DNA of 64,000 nucleotides from Ricinus communis (taxonomy: Eukaryota > Streptophyta > Magnoliopsida > Malpighiales > Euphorbiaceae): contig NC_063265.1 in the NCBI RefSeq assembly GCF_019578655.1, positions 18,090,285-18,154,284 on the forward strand. The letters are read 5' to 3'. The notes below the pieces were generated by a model that saw nothing but the letters and a program-made list of their open reading frames with translations, was not told the origin of the DNA and did no database searches. Below, one piece after another: positions 24,320 to 37,776 of the stretch (positions are counted from its first letter, which is position 1; every line of letters begins with the position of its first letter). The position numbers and the translations under genes are program-made.

Positions 24320-24367
<48 letters not shown>
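24318..24367. repeat. (AAT)n-(ATT)n palindromic microsatellite
   Basis: About nine AAT triplets are followed immediately by about eight ATT triplets, so the block is a near-perfect inverted repeat with its centre near 24343. It could extrude as a cruciform or hairpin. It lies just upstream of the 184-bp tandem array. Confidence 0.9.
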
Positions 24368-24485
24368 GAAAAGAAGAAGAAGATAGTTTCTGCTATTACT
24401 TTCTTAAAACAAATAAATTTTACTTTGGTTTAGAGATCGTTTCTCTATAAACTTATTAAATCTCATCGTTTAATTTTAAATCTAA

Positions 24486-25990
24486 AAGTGACTGGCCACA
24501 TGTTAAGTCTTACTAATAGAAAAAATACATGATATTAAGAAAACATAATTACTTTTGTGAAATTTAATGATTTACGAAAAATTAGTAAATTAATAAAAAA
24601 TACTAATTTTTTTATAAATGTAGATTGCTAACTTAAAGAACATAACAGTCATTTTTATATTTTTAATAAATTAAAATAATTTTTTATAAGTATTACTACT
24701 TGCGGAAAAATGTATGATATTTAAAAAAATTGATTACTTTTATGAAGTTTAATGATTTGAAAATAATTGGTAAATTTATGAAAATTAATAAATTTTTTAT
24801 ATATGCGAAGTATATTGCTAACTTACAAAAAATAACAATCCTTCATAAACTTTTCGTAATTTAAAATAACTTTTCTCAAGTCTTACTAGCGAAAAGATAT
24901 ATGATATTATAAAAATATGATTAATTTTATGAAATTTAATGATCTACAAAGAATTGGTAAATTTACGATCGTAATTACAAAATTTATTGCTAACTCATAA
25001 AAAATATTAATTCTCTTTATTTTTTTTTGCAATTTAGAATAATTTCTCGTAAGTTTTACTAGCAAAAAGTGTACCATATTGCGAAAATATTATTACTTTT
25101 TAAAATTTAATAATTATAAAAATATCAACAATTTTATGAAAATTAATAAAATTTTGATAAATATGAAATATATTGCTAACTTATGAAAAATGACAATATT
25201 TTTCATACTTTTTTATAAATTAAAATAATTTTTCTTATAGTCTTACCACTTGCAAAAAAATATATGGTATTATAAAAATATGATTATTTTCACAAAATTT
25301 AATAATTTATGAAAAATTAAAAAATATATAAAAATTAATAAAATTTTTGTAATTACGAAATTTATTGCTAACTTACAAAAAATGACGATCAATTTTATAC
25401 TTTTCTCGTAAATTAAAATAATTATTTTTAAGTCTTACTAGCAAAAGAATTGTATGATATTAATGAAAATAATTTTATTGCTAAATTTTATGATTTATGA
25501 AAGAATTGGCAAATTTATAAAAACTAATAAAATTTCCGTAAATGTAAAATATATTGTTAAATTATAAAAAATAAAAAAATTTTAATACATTTTTCAGAAA
25601 TTAAAATAATTTTTTTAAGTCTTACTATTTGTGAAAATGTATAATATTACAAAAATATGATTATTTTTATGAAATTCAATAGTTTATAAAAAATTAGTAA
25701 AATAATGAAAATTAATAAAAATTTTGTAATTGCAAAATTTATTATTAACTTACCGAAAACGGCAATCCTCTTCATTTGTTTTAGCAAGTCATTACTAGCC
25801 AAAAAAAATATGTGATATTATAAATATATGATTATTTTTGTGAAATTTAATGATTTACAAAAATTGATAAATTTATAAAAATACACAATTTTTTTATAAA
25901 CACAAAATATATTGTTATCTTATAAAAAATGATAATCTTTTCCATTATTTCTCAATTTCTAAAAACAAAAATTATCATAAATTTTAATGG
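24486..25990. repeat. Diverged tandem array, about eight units of ~184 bp
   Basis: A unit with the order TTACTA..GAAAA..ATGATATT, GATTA..TTT, AAATTTAATGATTTA and ATTGCTAACTTA is repeated about eight times. Using the ATTGCTAACTT anchor, copies lie at about 24627, 24817, 24989, 25175, 25367, 25556, 25744 and 25915, giving spacings of 190, 172, 186, 192, 189, 188 and 171 bp. Copies differ by many substitutions and small indels. Units 3, 5 and 7 share the phrase GTAATTACAAAATTTATT or a close variant, while units 4, 6 and 8 share an AAATATATTG variant. This suggests an older two-unit higher-order period. The array is very AT-rich and has no coding potential. Confidence 0.85.
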
Positions 25991-27927
25991 TGTATGAAAT
26001 TTTAATACTGTATTATGTTATTTTAGTAATCCTTCATTCTACTTTGTGATTTGTAAATACAGGTTACGAAAATTGGATTTTTTACAATTATATAAAATTA
26101 ATTACTTAACAGAATTGTATTGGTTATTTAAAACAAAGTGCTACTTTGTTTTAGAATAAAGTAACTATAAAGTTTTTCTCCATGATAATAATAATAATAA
26201 TAATAATATATCTAAATTTTTAATTCAAAGGTTATTTAGAAAGCCGTAATATCTTAAATTCTAATTCCATCATAGGAAGATTAAATTAAAATATAATATT
26301 TATTCTCCATATACTAATATTAGAAAGAATTCATCAAGTGACTTATTGATATATGTTACATAATGGAAAAGAGAGTACCATTCCCCTGTGATTAATTATT
26401 GAATACCTGAGGGATTCTATGCTATCTACATATTTTAATAATAAGGAACAAGGTTTAATTTGCTCTTCAACTTTAAGGCCATGCTCAATTTAGTCTATTT
26501 CTTTTTAAACTTTTGTGAAACTTCTTAAATAGGTTGAATTTAACTTTCATTTAGAAAATAAGTTGACATGCTATGGAGTCCAATTTAGCCATTCAACATT
26601 AGATATTTGGCCATTCAATAGTTTTTTATGGTTAATTTAACCTTTTCGTAAAATAATTTAATCATAATTAATTTAATTATCTAACTGAATTTATATATTA
26701 AGTTTTTATATATTTTTTAGATATTCAATTAATTGGTTTAGTTTCGGTGCTGATATTCGCAATAACTTTGATTTCTTAAACTGCATACATTCATTTGTAA
26801 CGATGGATAAATGTATTTGTGAGTGTTGCCGGTGATTTTTTACGTATATTTTTTTAGTTAATGGGCGAAAATAATAATAAAGTGGTTGATAAAGAGGTTA
26901 TGATTTTAATTATAAGTTTTTATCTATATTTTAATTTTTAGTAATAATATTAATGAATTTTTATTTAAAAATGTATTGTCGGAAGAAGAAAAATATTGTG
27001 ATGATAAAGAATTGATATTAATGAATTTAATAGACTTCTAGTAATTTGAAAAAATTATTAGAATAAAATTTAATTTAATTTTTCAATTATTCAATTTTTC
27101 ACTTGGGTTCGATTTGATTCTCAACTTACCGTTTTTACATTTAGCTATTTTTTATGCTCTTTATAGCATCTCTTTATCAACTATGAAAGTGAAGAACAGT
27201 TAAATTGAGCCTCAGTTTTGAAGGCCAAATTTAACCTTATTTAAATATTATTTGAATATGAGAAGTTAAGGAAAAAGGGTACAGAATGATACCAAATGAT
27301 TCAAAAGTTTAAGTATCCTCTGCTGGTAAGTGACTTGATGTCAGATCATTGGGATCCCAAATGACTTCTTTTACTTTCAAAATAAATCATTTGAAAAAGA
27401 ATAATAAAAAAATATTTTTATATATTCATTGGTAGTGGACGATCATGAATTCCACATATCTATTTAGTATTATTTCATAAAGAATTAATGCTGTAAAAAC
27501 AAAAAAATGTTCCGAACTCCAAATTTCTAATTCTTAAAAATTATTTTATATGCTTTAAATGAAGTAAAAATTAATTCAGAATTTTATATATTTAAATTTG
27601 AATGAAATTAGTTATTACTAAATTAAATTTTAAAAAAATAGGTGTAATTTTTAAATAAATTTTATATTAATTTATCAATTATTTTAGAACATTAAAATAT
27701 CTCTTTTATTTTTATTTTTTTATAATTTTTAAATAAAATAAATTCTTTAATAAATTTTTAGAAATTTCATTTTATTATATAATAGAGGTGTTAATGTATT
27801 GCAAGACAAATTATATTCTTAAAATTCATTATAATACCATTGACGAACATATAGCAAAATCTCATTTAACTTTTTCTCAATCTTCCATGCTTTTAAGGGT
27901 AGAATAAAATTTCATAAAGAGATATTA

Positions 27928-28530
27928 GGGGCATGTTTGATTGAGCTGATAAATGTAACTGGTAGCTGGTGATAACTGGAACTGTTTAGTAGAATTTTAT
28001 TAGTGATTACTGTTAGTATGTTAAATGACCATTGAAAGTATTATTTATTGTTAAATATATTATATTATATTATCTTATATTTAATAATATAAATTATTAA
28101 AAATAACTTATAATAATTAAAAGATTTTATAGTTTATTTTCTTTAGCTTAATTGTATTTATTATTAAAAATATCTATAACAATTATTTTAAAAGTAGAAA
28201 TTTAAATTTAAATTCTATAAATAATAATTTTTAATTTCAAATACTATAATTTTAAATATTATAATTATTTAACTATTAAGAATAATTTTAAAATAATAAT
28301 AATTTATTTTAAAATATGATATCAATTTAAAATAAGTTATAAATAATAAGTTTTAATAAGGATAATAGTGTCCAAATAAATAAATAAAATAAAATTAGCT
28401 ATCAGCTGATAAAGAAAAAAACTCTAAAATAGAGCTGATACAATCAGAAGCTGATTGAGACTAAATCAGCTATCAACTGTTGTTTCTTAAGCCTTCACTA
28501 AATGCTTTAATATAGCTGTTTAGTGAGAAA
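27928..28530. mobile_element. MITE-like element (hAT-type look), boundaries uncertain
   Basis: The block begins with a GGGGCATGTTTGATTGAGCTGATA phrase of the kind that opens many plant hAT-type MITEs, then has repeated AGCTG, TAGCTGG and GATAACTGG words. After about 400 bp of pure A/T it ends with the same words in mixed orientation (TATCAGCTGAT, AATCAGCTATCAACTG). The terminal repeats are too diverged for exact ends or a target duplication to be fixed by eye. It encodes no protein. Confidence 0.45.
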
Positions 28531-29975
28531 TAACTATAGGCTACATTAAATATCTGAACTAAATATCTTTTGATTATTTTTTTATTAAAACTAGATGTTA
28601 TTATATTTTACATCCCAGGTAGAATCCTTGGCAATCATGTATTTTACACCAAACAATTTTTATTGCCTATAATACAGGGGCACTTTTTTTTTTTTTTGAT
28701 GAAATAATACAGGGCACTTAAAGAAGGAAAAATCAATTTGCTTTTTTATTAACTGTAAAAAATATTACAAGACATAATAGCACTTTATTGCAAATGGTTT
28801 CTTCTGAAAAATTCTTGCAAAGAAATTTGGATTCTTCCTAAAAGAAATTACAATTTTTGAATTCATATTTAACAATTATAAATTTAAAATTTGTCAAATA
28901 TTATTTAAATTTAAATACATATTTGACCGTCGCTAAAATTAGCTGTTGTTGTATCTCTAAAAATATCGTCCACGAGCAACTGTTGTAAGAAATGGAAGTT
29001 ATGTTTTATTCTGACAATTTGGCATGCAGCTTTATCATTTTTAAGGAAAATGATACAGAAAACATTAAATTCCACTTTTCATAAGTCAAATTTACTGGAC
29101 AAGAGAAGTCACATGAATAAGAAAAATATCCTTTGACTGTGGAAGAAAAAAGCTGATCGAATAACTTGGCTTTATAATTCTCTTTGTTTCTGTTCCTTTT
29201 TTTCTCCACTTGTGTAATCATCATCCATCAAATCTCTAGCAAATACCCAATTCTTTTTTTCTTCCAAGTTCTTCTTTTCCTTGATTGAGGTTAAGGAAAA
29301 AAGTGGAGAATAATGATTGTATGGGTGTATTTGGTAATTTTGCAAAAATTCTAACATCATGAACTATTGCAATCTTGGTACATAAGTCACATGGTGAGGA
29401 ATGTCTAGTAGTTTTCAGATCATGCAAATGTTACTACACATGTCATATTCCAATTGGCTTCTAGTCTAAGATCCAAACAGTTGGAATCCAGAATAGATCT
29501 GTATTAATGTGAAAGATATAGATATTAGAGTCTTTTTTTTTTATTTTTCCTTTTAGATTAAAAAAAAAAAAGAAAAAGAAAAGAAAAGGGTTCTCAGACA
29601 TTCTTGCTGGTCCTTTCACTGCATGTGACTTCAAATTCTCATCAACTAGCTACAAAAGCAAATTCAATGTTTCTGGAAGAGAGAGAGAGAGATTTTCCTG
29701 AGCAGAAGAGAACAGAAATAAAGAATGTGGATGCAATTAGGAAAGGCAATGCAAGTGGACATAAGAACATGACAGCCCACCACTACTGCTCTCTTATTTG
29801 CAGCATATATATATATATGTAAATATCAAAACTCATAAGGGAATGTTTTGAGAACTGATGCATTCATAGCTTCACATCCTCTAATTACCATTCAAAGTAT
29901 ATTGATCATACAGTAGAGAAAAATGTGAGCACTAATAACTATATGAACACATCCTCTCCAGATTATTTTCCAACA

Positions 29976-29983
29976 CACAATAC

Positions 29984-30015
<32 letters not shown>
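29976..30015. repeat. (AT)n microsatellite
   Basis: About 18 consecutive AT/TA dinucleotides in spacer DNA. Confidence 0.9.
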
Positions 30016-30017
<2 letters not shown>

Positions 30018-32452
30018 GGGGTTAACTCTAGTTAAATATTATGATGGTGATGATGATGTGAGATGGGGCTTTCTACATGTAAGAACCCTTTAACTGTCAA
30101 GTATAAGGATAGCTCTTTGAAACTCCTTAAAAGCCTCTTGATGGATATGATCATTGTTGTCTGGAACTTAAGACTTGGACCACTTATGGGAGGCATCTTT
30201 TCAGATGTTGCATTAACAATGTGGGGCAATTTTTAATTATGCCTATATCTTTGGTCCCTTTCCCTTTGTGTATGTATGTCATTTTTGGATTATTCTATCA
30301 AAATCTGTTACAATCAAGCATTAATTAATTAAGTTTGCTAGTCCCTGCCCAAACTTCAACTTGATCAATATCAATCTGAATACAAATAAAAAATACTTCC
30401 AAATATGCAAAAGTTGTGGAAGTTCTAGTTGCATTTTAAGCCTAGCTTGGTTCTTTTTCTTGTTTATAGGATAAATAATTTATATATAAAAAATGGATAT
30501 GTTATATAGCCTCAATACAAAAAAAAAAAAGAAGAAGAAGTAATTGTACTAATTTGGGGACTATTATTTGTTTGAAGAATCAAACAAACCCTCACACAAG
30601 TGAATGATGTGTATATATTTGAATAAAAAATGTCAAAAGTTCACACTAATTTACATGAAAAAGATTGATCTTCTCCCCACTTTCTTTGGAATTAAGTGAA
30701 TTTGCAATCCTAGACAATCAATGGTCAATTTGTTATGTCTTATATGTGGTTGCTATGCTATGATCTTTTTACATGATTAAATTGTGGAATCAGAATTTCT
30801 TGTAGTACCCTCTAGCAAATTGCATCAATTTTTGTCTACTGCATATACTTGAAATTGAAGTCATTTTATTATCAGCTGTGGCTATTCTTTTTTTTTTTTT
30901 CAGTGTTGCATATAATTATTTTTCTGGGTTAATATCTTTAGGTTTGCTGAAAATCAAGCAGTAAGTGTGTGGTGATACTTGGTTATACAAATGGTGACAC
31001 ACAAAATATATCTGTTGTAGATTTTTGTATCAAACATCAATATATGTCATTTCTTTCACATTTGATAGATTTAATGACTTTGGAACTTGATGAGGATGCA
31101 CCTTTACAAAATTAATAAAAAGGAAACCAATCTACAGATTTAACTTAAATTTATTTATTTTTGGTAAGTAAAGAACTTAGTCTAAATTTATAGATTTATC
31201 AAATTTCTCACCCTTTAAAATCCTTTATTTTTTAGGATTTTAATTTCCCAGCTAGAAGGTGAGAAATTCAAAAATCCACAATTTTAAAAGAATGGTGGGT
31301 TCTTATATATTTTTATTTTGATATTATATCTAATAAATTTATATTATTCTAAAAGCTATCTCAACTTTTTAGAAAATTTATTCTTATGTTTAATTCAAAC
31401 AATGAAAATTTTAAAAAATATAATTTTGGCTAAATCCTTCAATTCTAGAATCAACCTAAACGATGTGGAACAACATTTTCAAAGTAATTTATATATCTCA
31501 TATTTTTATTATAGAAAGTCATCTAGTAACATAAGATTCTAATTAATGCTTTATTCTTTTGAATATACATAAGAAGTTGGTTTAGCACTTTATATTTGGA
31601 GAGTCAAATTTCATTCTCCATTTAATTTTAAAAGATGTAATAATTGATATTCTTAAACTTAATTTTTTATTAACAAATTTTAATATTTATGAAATTTTAA
31701 AAAAATAGAAAATAAATTTATGTCAAAGATCATTCAAAAAATGTGTGTTCGAGGACAAATCAAGTAAAAATTAGTAGGCATATGATGGTCTGGCTAAAAA
31801 AAATGATTCGACGAGGGCGAGAAGTAATTGCTAGGGCAAAAGCAAAAATGTTTGAACAAGAAAGGGCTCTTGAGATAGAGGGTTTAAATTGAGGGCATGG
31901 AGATTTAGAGAGAAGGAAAGTAAGCTTATTGTATTTATCACAGCAGAATTACATTGAAAAGGTAGTTCAATTTTTTTCAGATGAAAAAATACAAGTCAAT
32001 TAGTACTCCTTTTGCAACACAGTTTAAATTTTTAATGTTAGCGATTCATCTAGAACAAAAGAAAAACTAGGGCCAGTGTGTGTAAAAGATAATTGAATGA
32101 GTCACATAAAACCTGTTCCCTCATCTACTAACATCACTCCAAGTAATTGGTGAACATCTCTTCAGATTTAATAAACACACACTTTGAATCATCTCTTCCA
32201 ATGCTTTGAAAAATTAACAGGAAAAAAAAAAAAGGAAAAACTTTGGACATTAATAATCAAAGTCATCCTATGTATTCAAAATCTGTTTTAGTTGTCACAA
32301 TTGATTAATTTCAGCGGTACCTGAAATTGTTCTGCATCTATTATTGCAAATTTAATTTCATTAATTGCTTTAGAAAAATGTGTAGATCCGTAGACTGAAT
32401 ATGGAAGATGTGCTATTGAATTCATTGGAGAAGTAAATTTGTTTGGTAATGT

Positions 32453-32715
32453 ACCTCTACACAAAACTCAACTCTTATGTTCTAATGCTGGGTTAATGAT
32501 AATAGTAAATTTTATATTTAGTTTAGTATTTATCTTAAATTTTAATTTGCTTTCATTTTAATCATATATATATATATATATATATATTAATTTCAAAGAC
32601 TTAAAATACCTCTACACAGAAATCAACTTATGTTCTAATTCTGGGTTAATGATAATATTAAATTTTATATTTAGTTTAGTATTTTTCTTACATTTTAATC
32701 TGCTTTCATTTTAAT

Positions 32716-32808
<93 letters not shown>

Positions 32809-32830
32809 TTTCAAAGACTTAAAAATTTTT
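32453..32830. repeat. Direct duplication of a 155-bp block carrying a microsatellite
   Basis: The block starting ACCTCTACACA and ending TTAATTTCAAAGACTTAAAA occurs at 32453 and again at 32608, with few differences. Each copy contains a dinucleotide tract at the same place. The first has only about 10 AT units (32569-32588). The second has (CA)n at 32716-32739 followed by about 31 AT units up to 32801. The duplication is therefore younger than the origin of the tract, and the tract has since diverged sharply in the second copy. Confidence 0.85.
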
Positions 32831-35800
32831 ATATGTTTAATTTTTGACACATAGTATTTTTATTTTGACATGTGTACTTACTTTTAATACATGAGATTCA
32901 AATTTATGTCTAATTTTATAGTTTTTTCTATTAATTTATTGATTTATAAGTTTCGTTCCTAATTAAACGTTGATTTTAATCCTAAAAAATAACATATTAA
33001 TTGGGCATCACTTCATTTACTTAAAAAAATTTATATTCAAACCTCTTCTCTGCCTTCCTCTTAATTCTCTTTATAATAAGATCTTATTTATAGTGCAGTC
33101 TATCGTCTCTTAGGTTGATAGTTAATTTCTTTTGTATTGTTTATGTTTGAAATTTTGATTCAATAAATATAAAAATTTTAAACTTATTTCACTATAAAAA
33201 TAATAAAATAGCGATGAATTTTATTGACAAATATAAGATAAAATAACTATATATAAGCATTTTGAAAGTTTTTACTCTAAGGTCGGATTTTCGATGGGAA
33301 ATTCATGATCAAATTTCAACACTATTCTTTTGTAAGAATATAACGACATTATTTGATGTTTCCATCAATAATATATGGTTTATTATAGGTGTGAAGTTTA
33401 GTGAAGAACTAGTATTAAAATATGTGTCATTAACTAATTAGTGATGAATTATTAATAAAAAAATTCCGCCACTGATTTTAAGAAAAGATTTACTAGCTGA
33501 TATTTTAATTTTTTCATTTATCTATTCCTTTAGCCATAGATTTGTGTAAGGAATAGCTACCGCTATTTTTAGATCAAAATTCTCATCCAATATCTTTTTA
33601 ATTTTTTTTCTTATTTAATATTATTAGTTTTATCTCTTCTTTTTTTATTTTACTGTTATTAAAGAAAATTAATTAGACATTAACATATAAATAATGAAAA
33701 TAATGACAATTAATTTATTAAAAATAATTGACATTCGAAAAGTAAAAAATTAAACAATTATATTGAATAAAAATATATTATTAATTTGAAAATGAATTAA
33801 CTATGGACTTTATATATTTTGTAGAAAATATAACTTTACATGAATTTTCTATTATTTTTTAAATTAACAAAAAACTGTCTATCGCTAAATCGCCGTAAAT
33901 AAATCAATTCGTCACTACTGTCCATCGCTAAAGAAAAGGCCATCACAATCGATTTAATAAAGGACATGTATTTGTCATTGTCGTTGCTAATGGTCTTAGC
34001 CATGAAGTTCTCTACTTTAGTGATTAATAAAATGCAGTCTTTTTGTATAGTTCTTGATTGTTTGTTATTGAAGTTTTCTTGAATCTTCAAGGATAATTTG
34101 ATTTCCTTTATTAATACACTTTGAAGGATTCGGATTTTTCTATCGACGTATTTATAGAATTATTACATATGTAATATAAATAGTGAAATTTTTTTGTAAA
34201 TATTTTCACAAATGAATTTATTTAAATATTAAAAATAAATTTTATAAAAAATTACAGAGTTTTAGATTAGAAGAGCTCCTTCATCACAATTGAAGAATAT
34301 GTATAAGTTTTCATCATTCAACTAATTATATTTAGATATAATTGTAGAGTGTTTGAATTTCTTTTTTTTCCTTTTTTATTAGTATATGGTCCATATAGTT
34401 GCCTAAGTGGATGGGATGGTAATGTTATAAGAGTTCTCAAAATATTCGAATACTCTCGCCTTCTCCTCCTCCTTCTTCTTCTCCAAAGTTGATCTCTTTT
34501 AACCATTTTAACAAATAAATAATGGAAATAACTCAAACACAAGTTAAAATGATAATCATGATTATAATAAATCCTTCATTTCTTGAAGAATGTTCAATCT
34601 CTGCTGAAGATTTCCTACTAATTTGAAGTTGAAAATTAAAGAATGAACTTTTATTACTGATATATAATATTCTCAATTCTAAAAAGCAGTGTCGGTCCAA
34701 GAAATACTACTGTTAATATTTTTGTTAATAGTAGTTGTAAAAATAAATAGATGAAGTGGCAACTATGACTTTATTAAAATTCATAACCTCTAAAGAACTT
34801 ATTATAAGCTCAATTTACACATCTTTGTCCGGACCTAATTAATTAATTTGCTCAAAAGTTTACTATATTAAGAAAGAGGCAATGACTCACTTATTATCTA
34901 ATTGTTTGAATTTAGAAATAGCTAGGCGCGTTGCATGGCGTTATTATTATTTTGATTATAAAATCAAGTTGATAGGTACAATCTAATAAAAATTTTAATA
35001 TTTAATATTACTTTTTAAAATCTTAAAAAATAATAACAAACTAAATATTTTTAAATGTCTTTAGTTTTTTTAAAATTTTAAATTTTTGTTAATGAAATAA
35101 AATAAAATTATTTATTATTTAGTTTTAATATTATAAATTAACATACCAATATAATTAATATTACCATTTTTTAGAATTAAAATTCTATTATATAATTAAA
35201 AAATTATTTTACTATTAAATATAACATTAGAAATATAATTTTAAGATGCTATTTTCTATATTAGAATTATTATCTAATTACAATACTAATTTATTAGTTA
35301 ATATAATATTAAAATATAATTAATTATTATTTCTTAGAATAAATTTAATATTATTATTTGATTAGAAATTTTTTATTAGTTAATATAATATTATAATATA
35401 GTTAATTTGATACTATTTGTTAGAATAGAATTAGTATCATTATTTGATTAGAAAATTATTAATAAAATATAATTAATATCATATCTTTAGAATTGGAGTC
35501 CGTGCTTAATTAAGAATATAATTTATTAATCAATAAATTAATAGAAAAAACTATAAGATTATACATAAACTTAAATCTCATGTGTCAAAAATAGTACATA
35601 TATTAAAATAAAATTTTAAAAATTTAAAAATTAAAATATACATAGATTCAGATTTTTCTTAAAGAATGAATTCAGGTAATTGAAATACTACAGAAAAAAT
35701 ATTTCAGAAAATAAGGAGAGTTTATATTTATTTTTTAATTTATTTTTGCTATCACTAACATTAGCCTATTGCAAGTGACCGACACAGCAATCACAAAGTT

Positions 35801-36364
35801 AATATGATATTAGTTATGTATTTCAATTTAAATATTTTTTTTTATTTCTTTTTATTTGAAATGTCTTTTAAAAATTTGAAAAAGGAAAACTCAGTGACTG
35901 AGTGAATTAATGAATTAGCTGATGCTGTTATTGTCTTGAATAAATTGGCTTCGACAACAGAATCTTTTCACGAATGTCTAAAGATTATTGTTGGCTGCCT
36001 GAGAACGAACTTCATTAATCAAGTACCATATGTACAAACAAATTGGAACAGTGTCGTTTTGCTCCCTCAACTTATGTCAGTGGGTCAAATAGCCCCAATT
36101 TAAACTTCTTTTGACAAATTAGCACTGCACTTCTTTTATGTGTGTGACTAGCAATATTAGTGTATATATATATATATAATTCATCTTTTTCCAAATTCAA
36201 ATGAATCAATTGAAGTATTAACTATAACAAATGTGGTAATTCTCTTCCCTTCTGATATGCTGTAAATGGAGAATCTATGAACCCTCTTTCTTCCTTGTTA
36301 CTTTTTCTTTTTGTGTGTGTATTTTCTTAGGATAATTATGTCTGTCTCCCGAAGAGTGTTGCCT

Positions 36365-36985
36365 CGCCCCTATCGCTCTGGTATCCTCCTAGTTTGGGGT
36401 CCTTAGGCATTGGATGTGTCCTCAGGAATTCAAACGAAATAGTGGTTTGTTTATTTTCTTGCAGTTGTGGTATATCAGACTCAAAATCATGCAGAAGTTC
36501 TAGCCATTTTCAAAGCATTGGAAATTCATATGAAACGTGCAATTAAATGGATTTACATAAATCATGGAAAATGGCGACCATCTTTCCAACAATAGACTCT
36601 TTGATGCAAAAAAATCTCAAACATCAGTTTGAAGCACATTATGAGAGAAAAGAATCATATGGCTGATGGGTTAGCCAAAACCGGAGTTAACAGGTCTTCT
36701 GAACTAATAGCTTGACTTGAACTAATGCTGTGATGGTACTACTGCTTTTGTTATTGTTCTTTTGGAACTTCAGATATCTCTGCTAGTCATGATGATCTTC
36801 TCTCCATGAGTCTGTGGTGTGTTGGTGTTTCCTTAGATATCATTGTTGTTGCCACTTATATATGTAGTGCACAGTCTATTGGCTCTCTTTTCCCTTGAGG
36901 TGTAGACGTTAGTAGTTTTGAGATGATTGCTGTTTAGATATATTATAAGAAGTGTTTAATAAAATCAAAAAAATAAAAATGCAAG
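36365..36985 (+). pseudogene. Decayed LINE (non-LTR retrotransposon) 3' end with RNase H remnant
   Basis: In one frame from 36461 to 36715 the translation shows RNase H features of plant L1-type elements: HAEVLAIFKALEIH, then after two in-frame stops LKHIMREKNHMADGLAK and GVNRSSELIA before a final stop. A piece of the same domain upstream (GIGCVLRNSNEIVVCLFS, from 36406) sits in a different frame, so there is at least one frameshift near 36460. The T/G-rich 3' tail runs to an A-rich end with TTTAATAAAATC at about 36955-36980, typical of 5'-truncated LINE insertions. Reverse transcriptase and endonuclease regions are absent. It is inactive. Confidence 0.75.
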
Positions 36986-37708
36986 AACTCAATAAAAGAA
37001 ATTAAAATTTAAAAAAACTCAATAAAATGTATTGCCTTTCTTTTATATGTTTTGCAGGTGTTGATACATGGTACTTCACTGGTGCAGTTAACCCCACAAA
37101 ATGTCACAGATAAGGCAGAGAGATAGATAGATTGAGAGTTTGAGGAGAAATGGGTTTTATTTTTAATTTTTAATTCTTTTTAAATTAATACACTTGGTGG
37201 GGACAATATAGTACCTGTCCTTAATTGCACAATGCTCTTTCTTTGGCACCATCAAGTGGTCCTCCCATCTCTCTTCTCCTGAAACAAAGTACTCTCCTTT
37301 ATTGTATGTCTTGTGTTTTTATCTTCTTTCGCACTACTTCCTTCCTCCACACATAAACCTTTCTTCTTGACTTTTCTTTCCAATGTTTACTACTGTAGGC
37401 CCTTTGATGTAATTGCATTCAATCCCCCTACTTTTCTTCTCCTTCTCCTCCACCTTTCTTCTTCTTCTTCTTTCTTCTTCTTCTTTATATTATAATAATC
37501 AAACCACTACTACTTTTAGAAACTAACCCTTCATTTATCCTTCCCCTTTAATAGCAAATCTTATGTTTTTTTTCAGACCCTTTCTTTTCAGGTATTCTTA
37601 AGTTTGCTTTAAAAAGTTGGGTATATAAAAACTATTATGTGCCCAGGTCTCAAAATTGTAAAACTGCCACTGTCATCATGCCTGCTAACTAAAGATTTAG
37701 TCCCAATA

Positions 37709-37709
<1 letters not shown>

Positions 37710-37768
<59 letters not shown>
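37710..37768. repeat. Long (AT)n microsatellite
   Basis: About 29 uninterrupted AT dinucleotides, followed by a run of T. Confidence 0.92.

Positions 37769-37776
<8 letters not shown>

Larger units (their letters stand above)
17180..24480. other. Long AT-rich intergenic region, no gene recognised
   Basis: Seven kilobases without a supportable gene. It contains (AT)n tracts at 18572-18600 and 20454-20473 (the latter followed by (GA)n to about 20490), several CT-rich stretches (19560-19625, 19800-19885), a (GTA)n-like run near 19650, and a perfect 14-bp palindrome at 18272-18285. Frames of 60-120 codons here are of low complexity and lack known motifs. I found no tRNA or recognisable microRNA. 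Confidence 0.55.
26000..36330. other. Long AT-rich intergenic region with decayed repeats, no gene recognised
   Basis: Ten kilobases of mainly A/T-rich spacer. Recognisable contents are a MITE-like element (27928-28530), (AT)n tracts, a duplicated microsatellite block (32453-32830), and small patches around 31740-31920 and 33190-33990 that look like transposon debris. No reading frame shows a known domain. I found no RNA gene. Confidence 0.55.

Noticed and set aside
24486..25990. A CRISPR-like or regularly spaced repeat array.
   Set aside because: The units are contiguous, about 184 bp, diverged and without constant repeats separated by unique spacers. It is a tandem satellite-like array in a plant genome.
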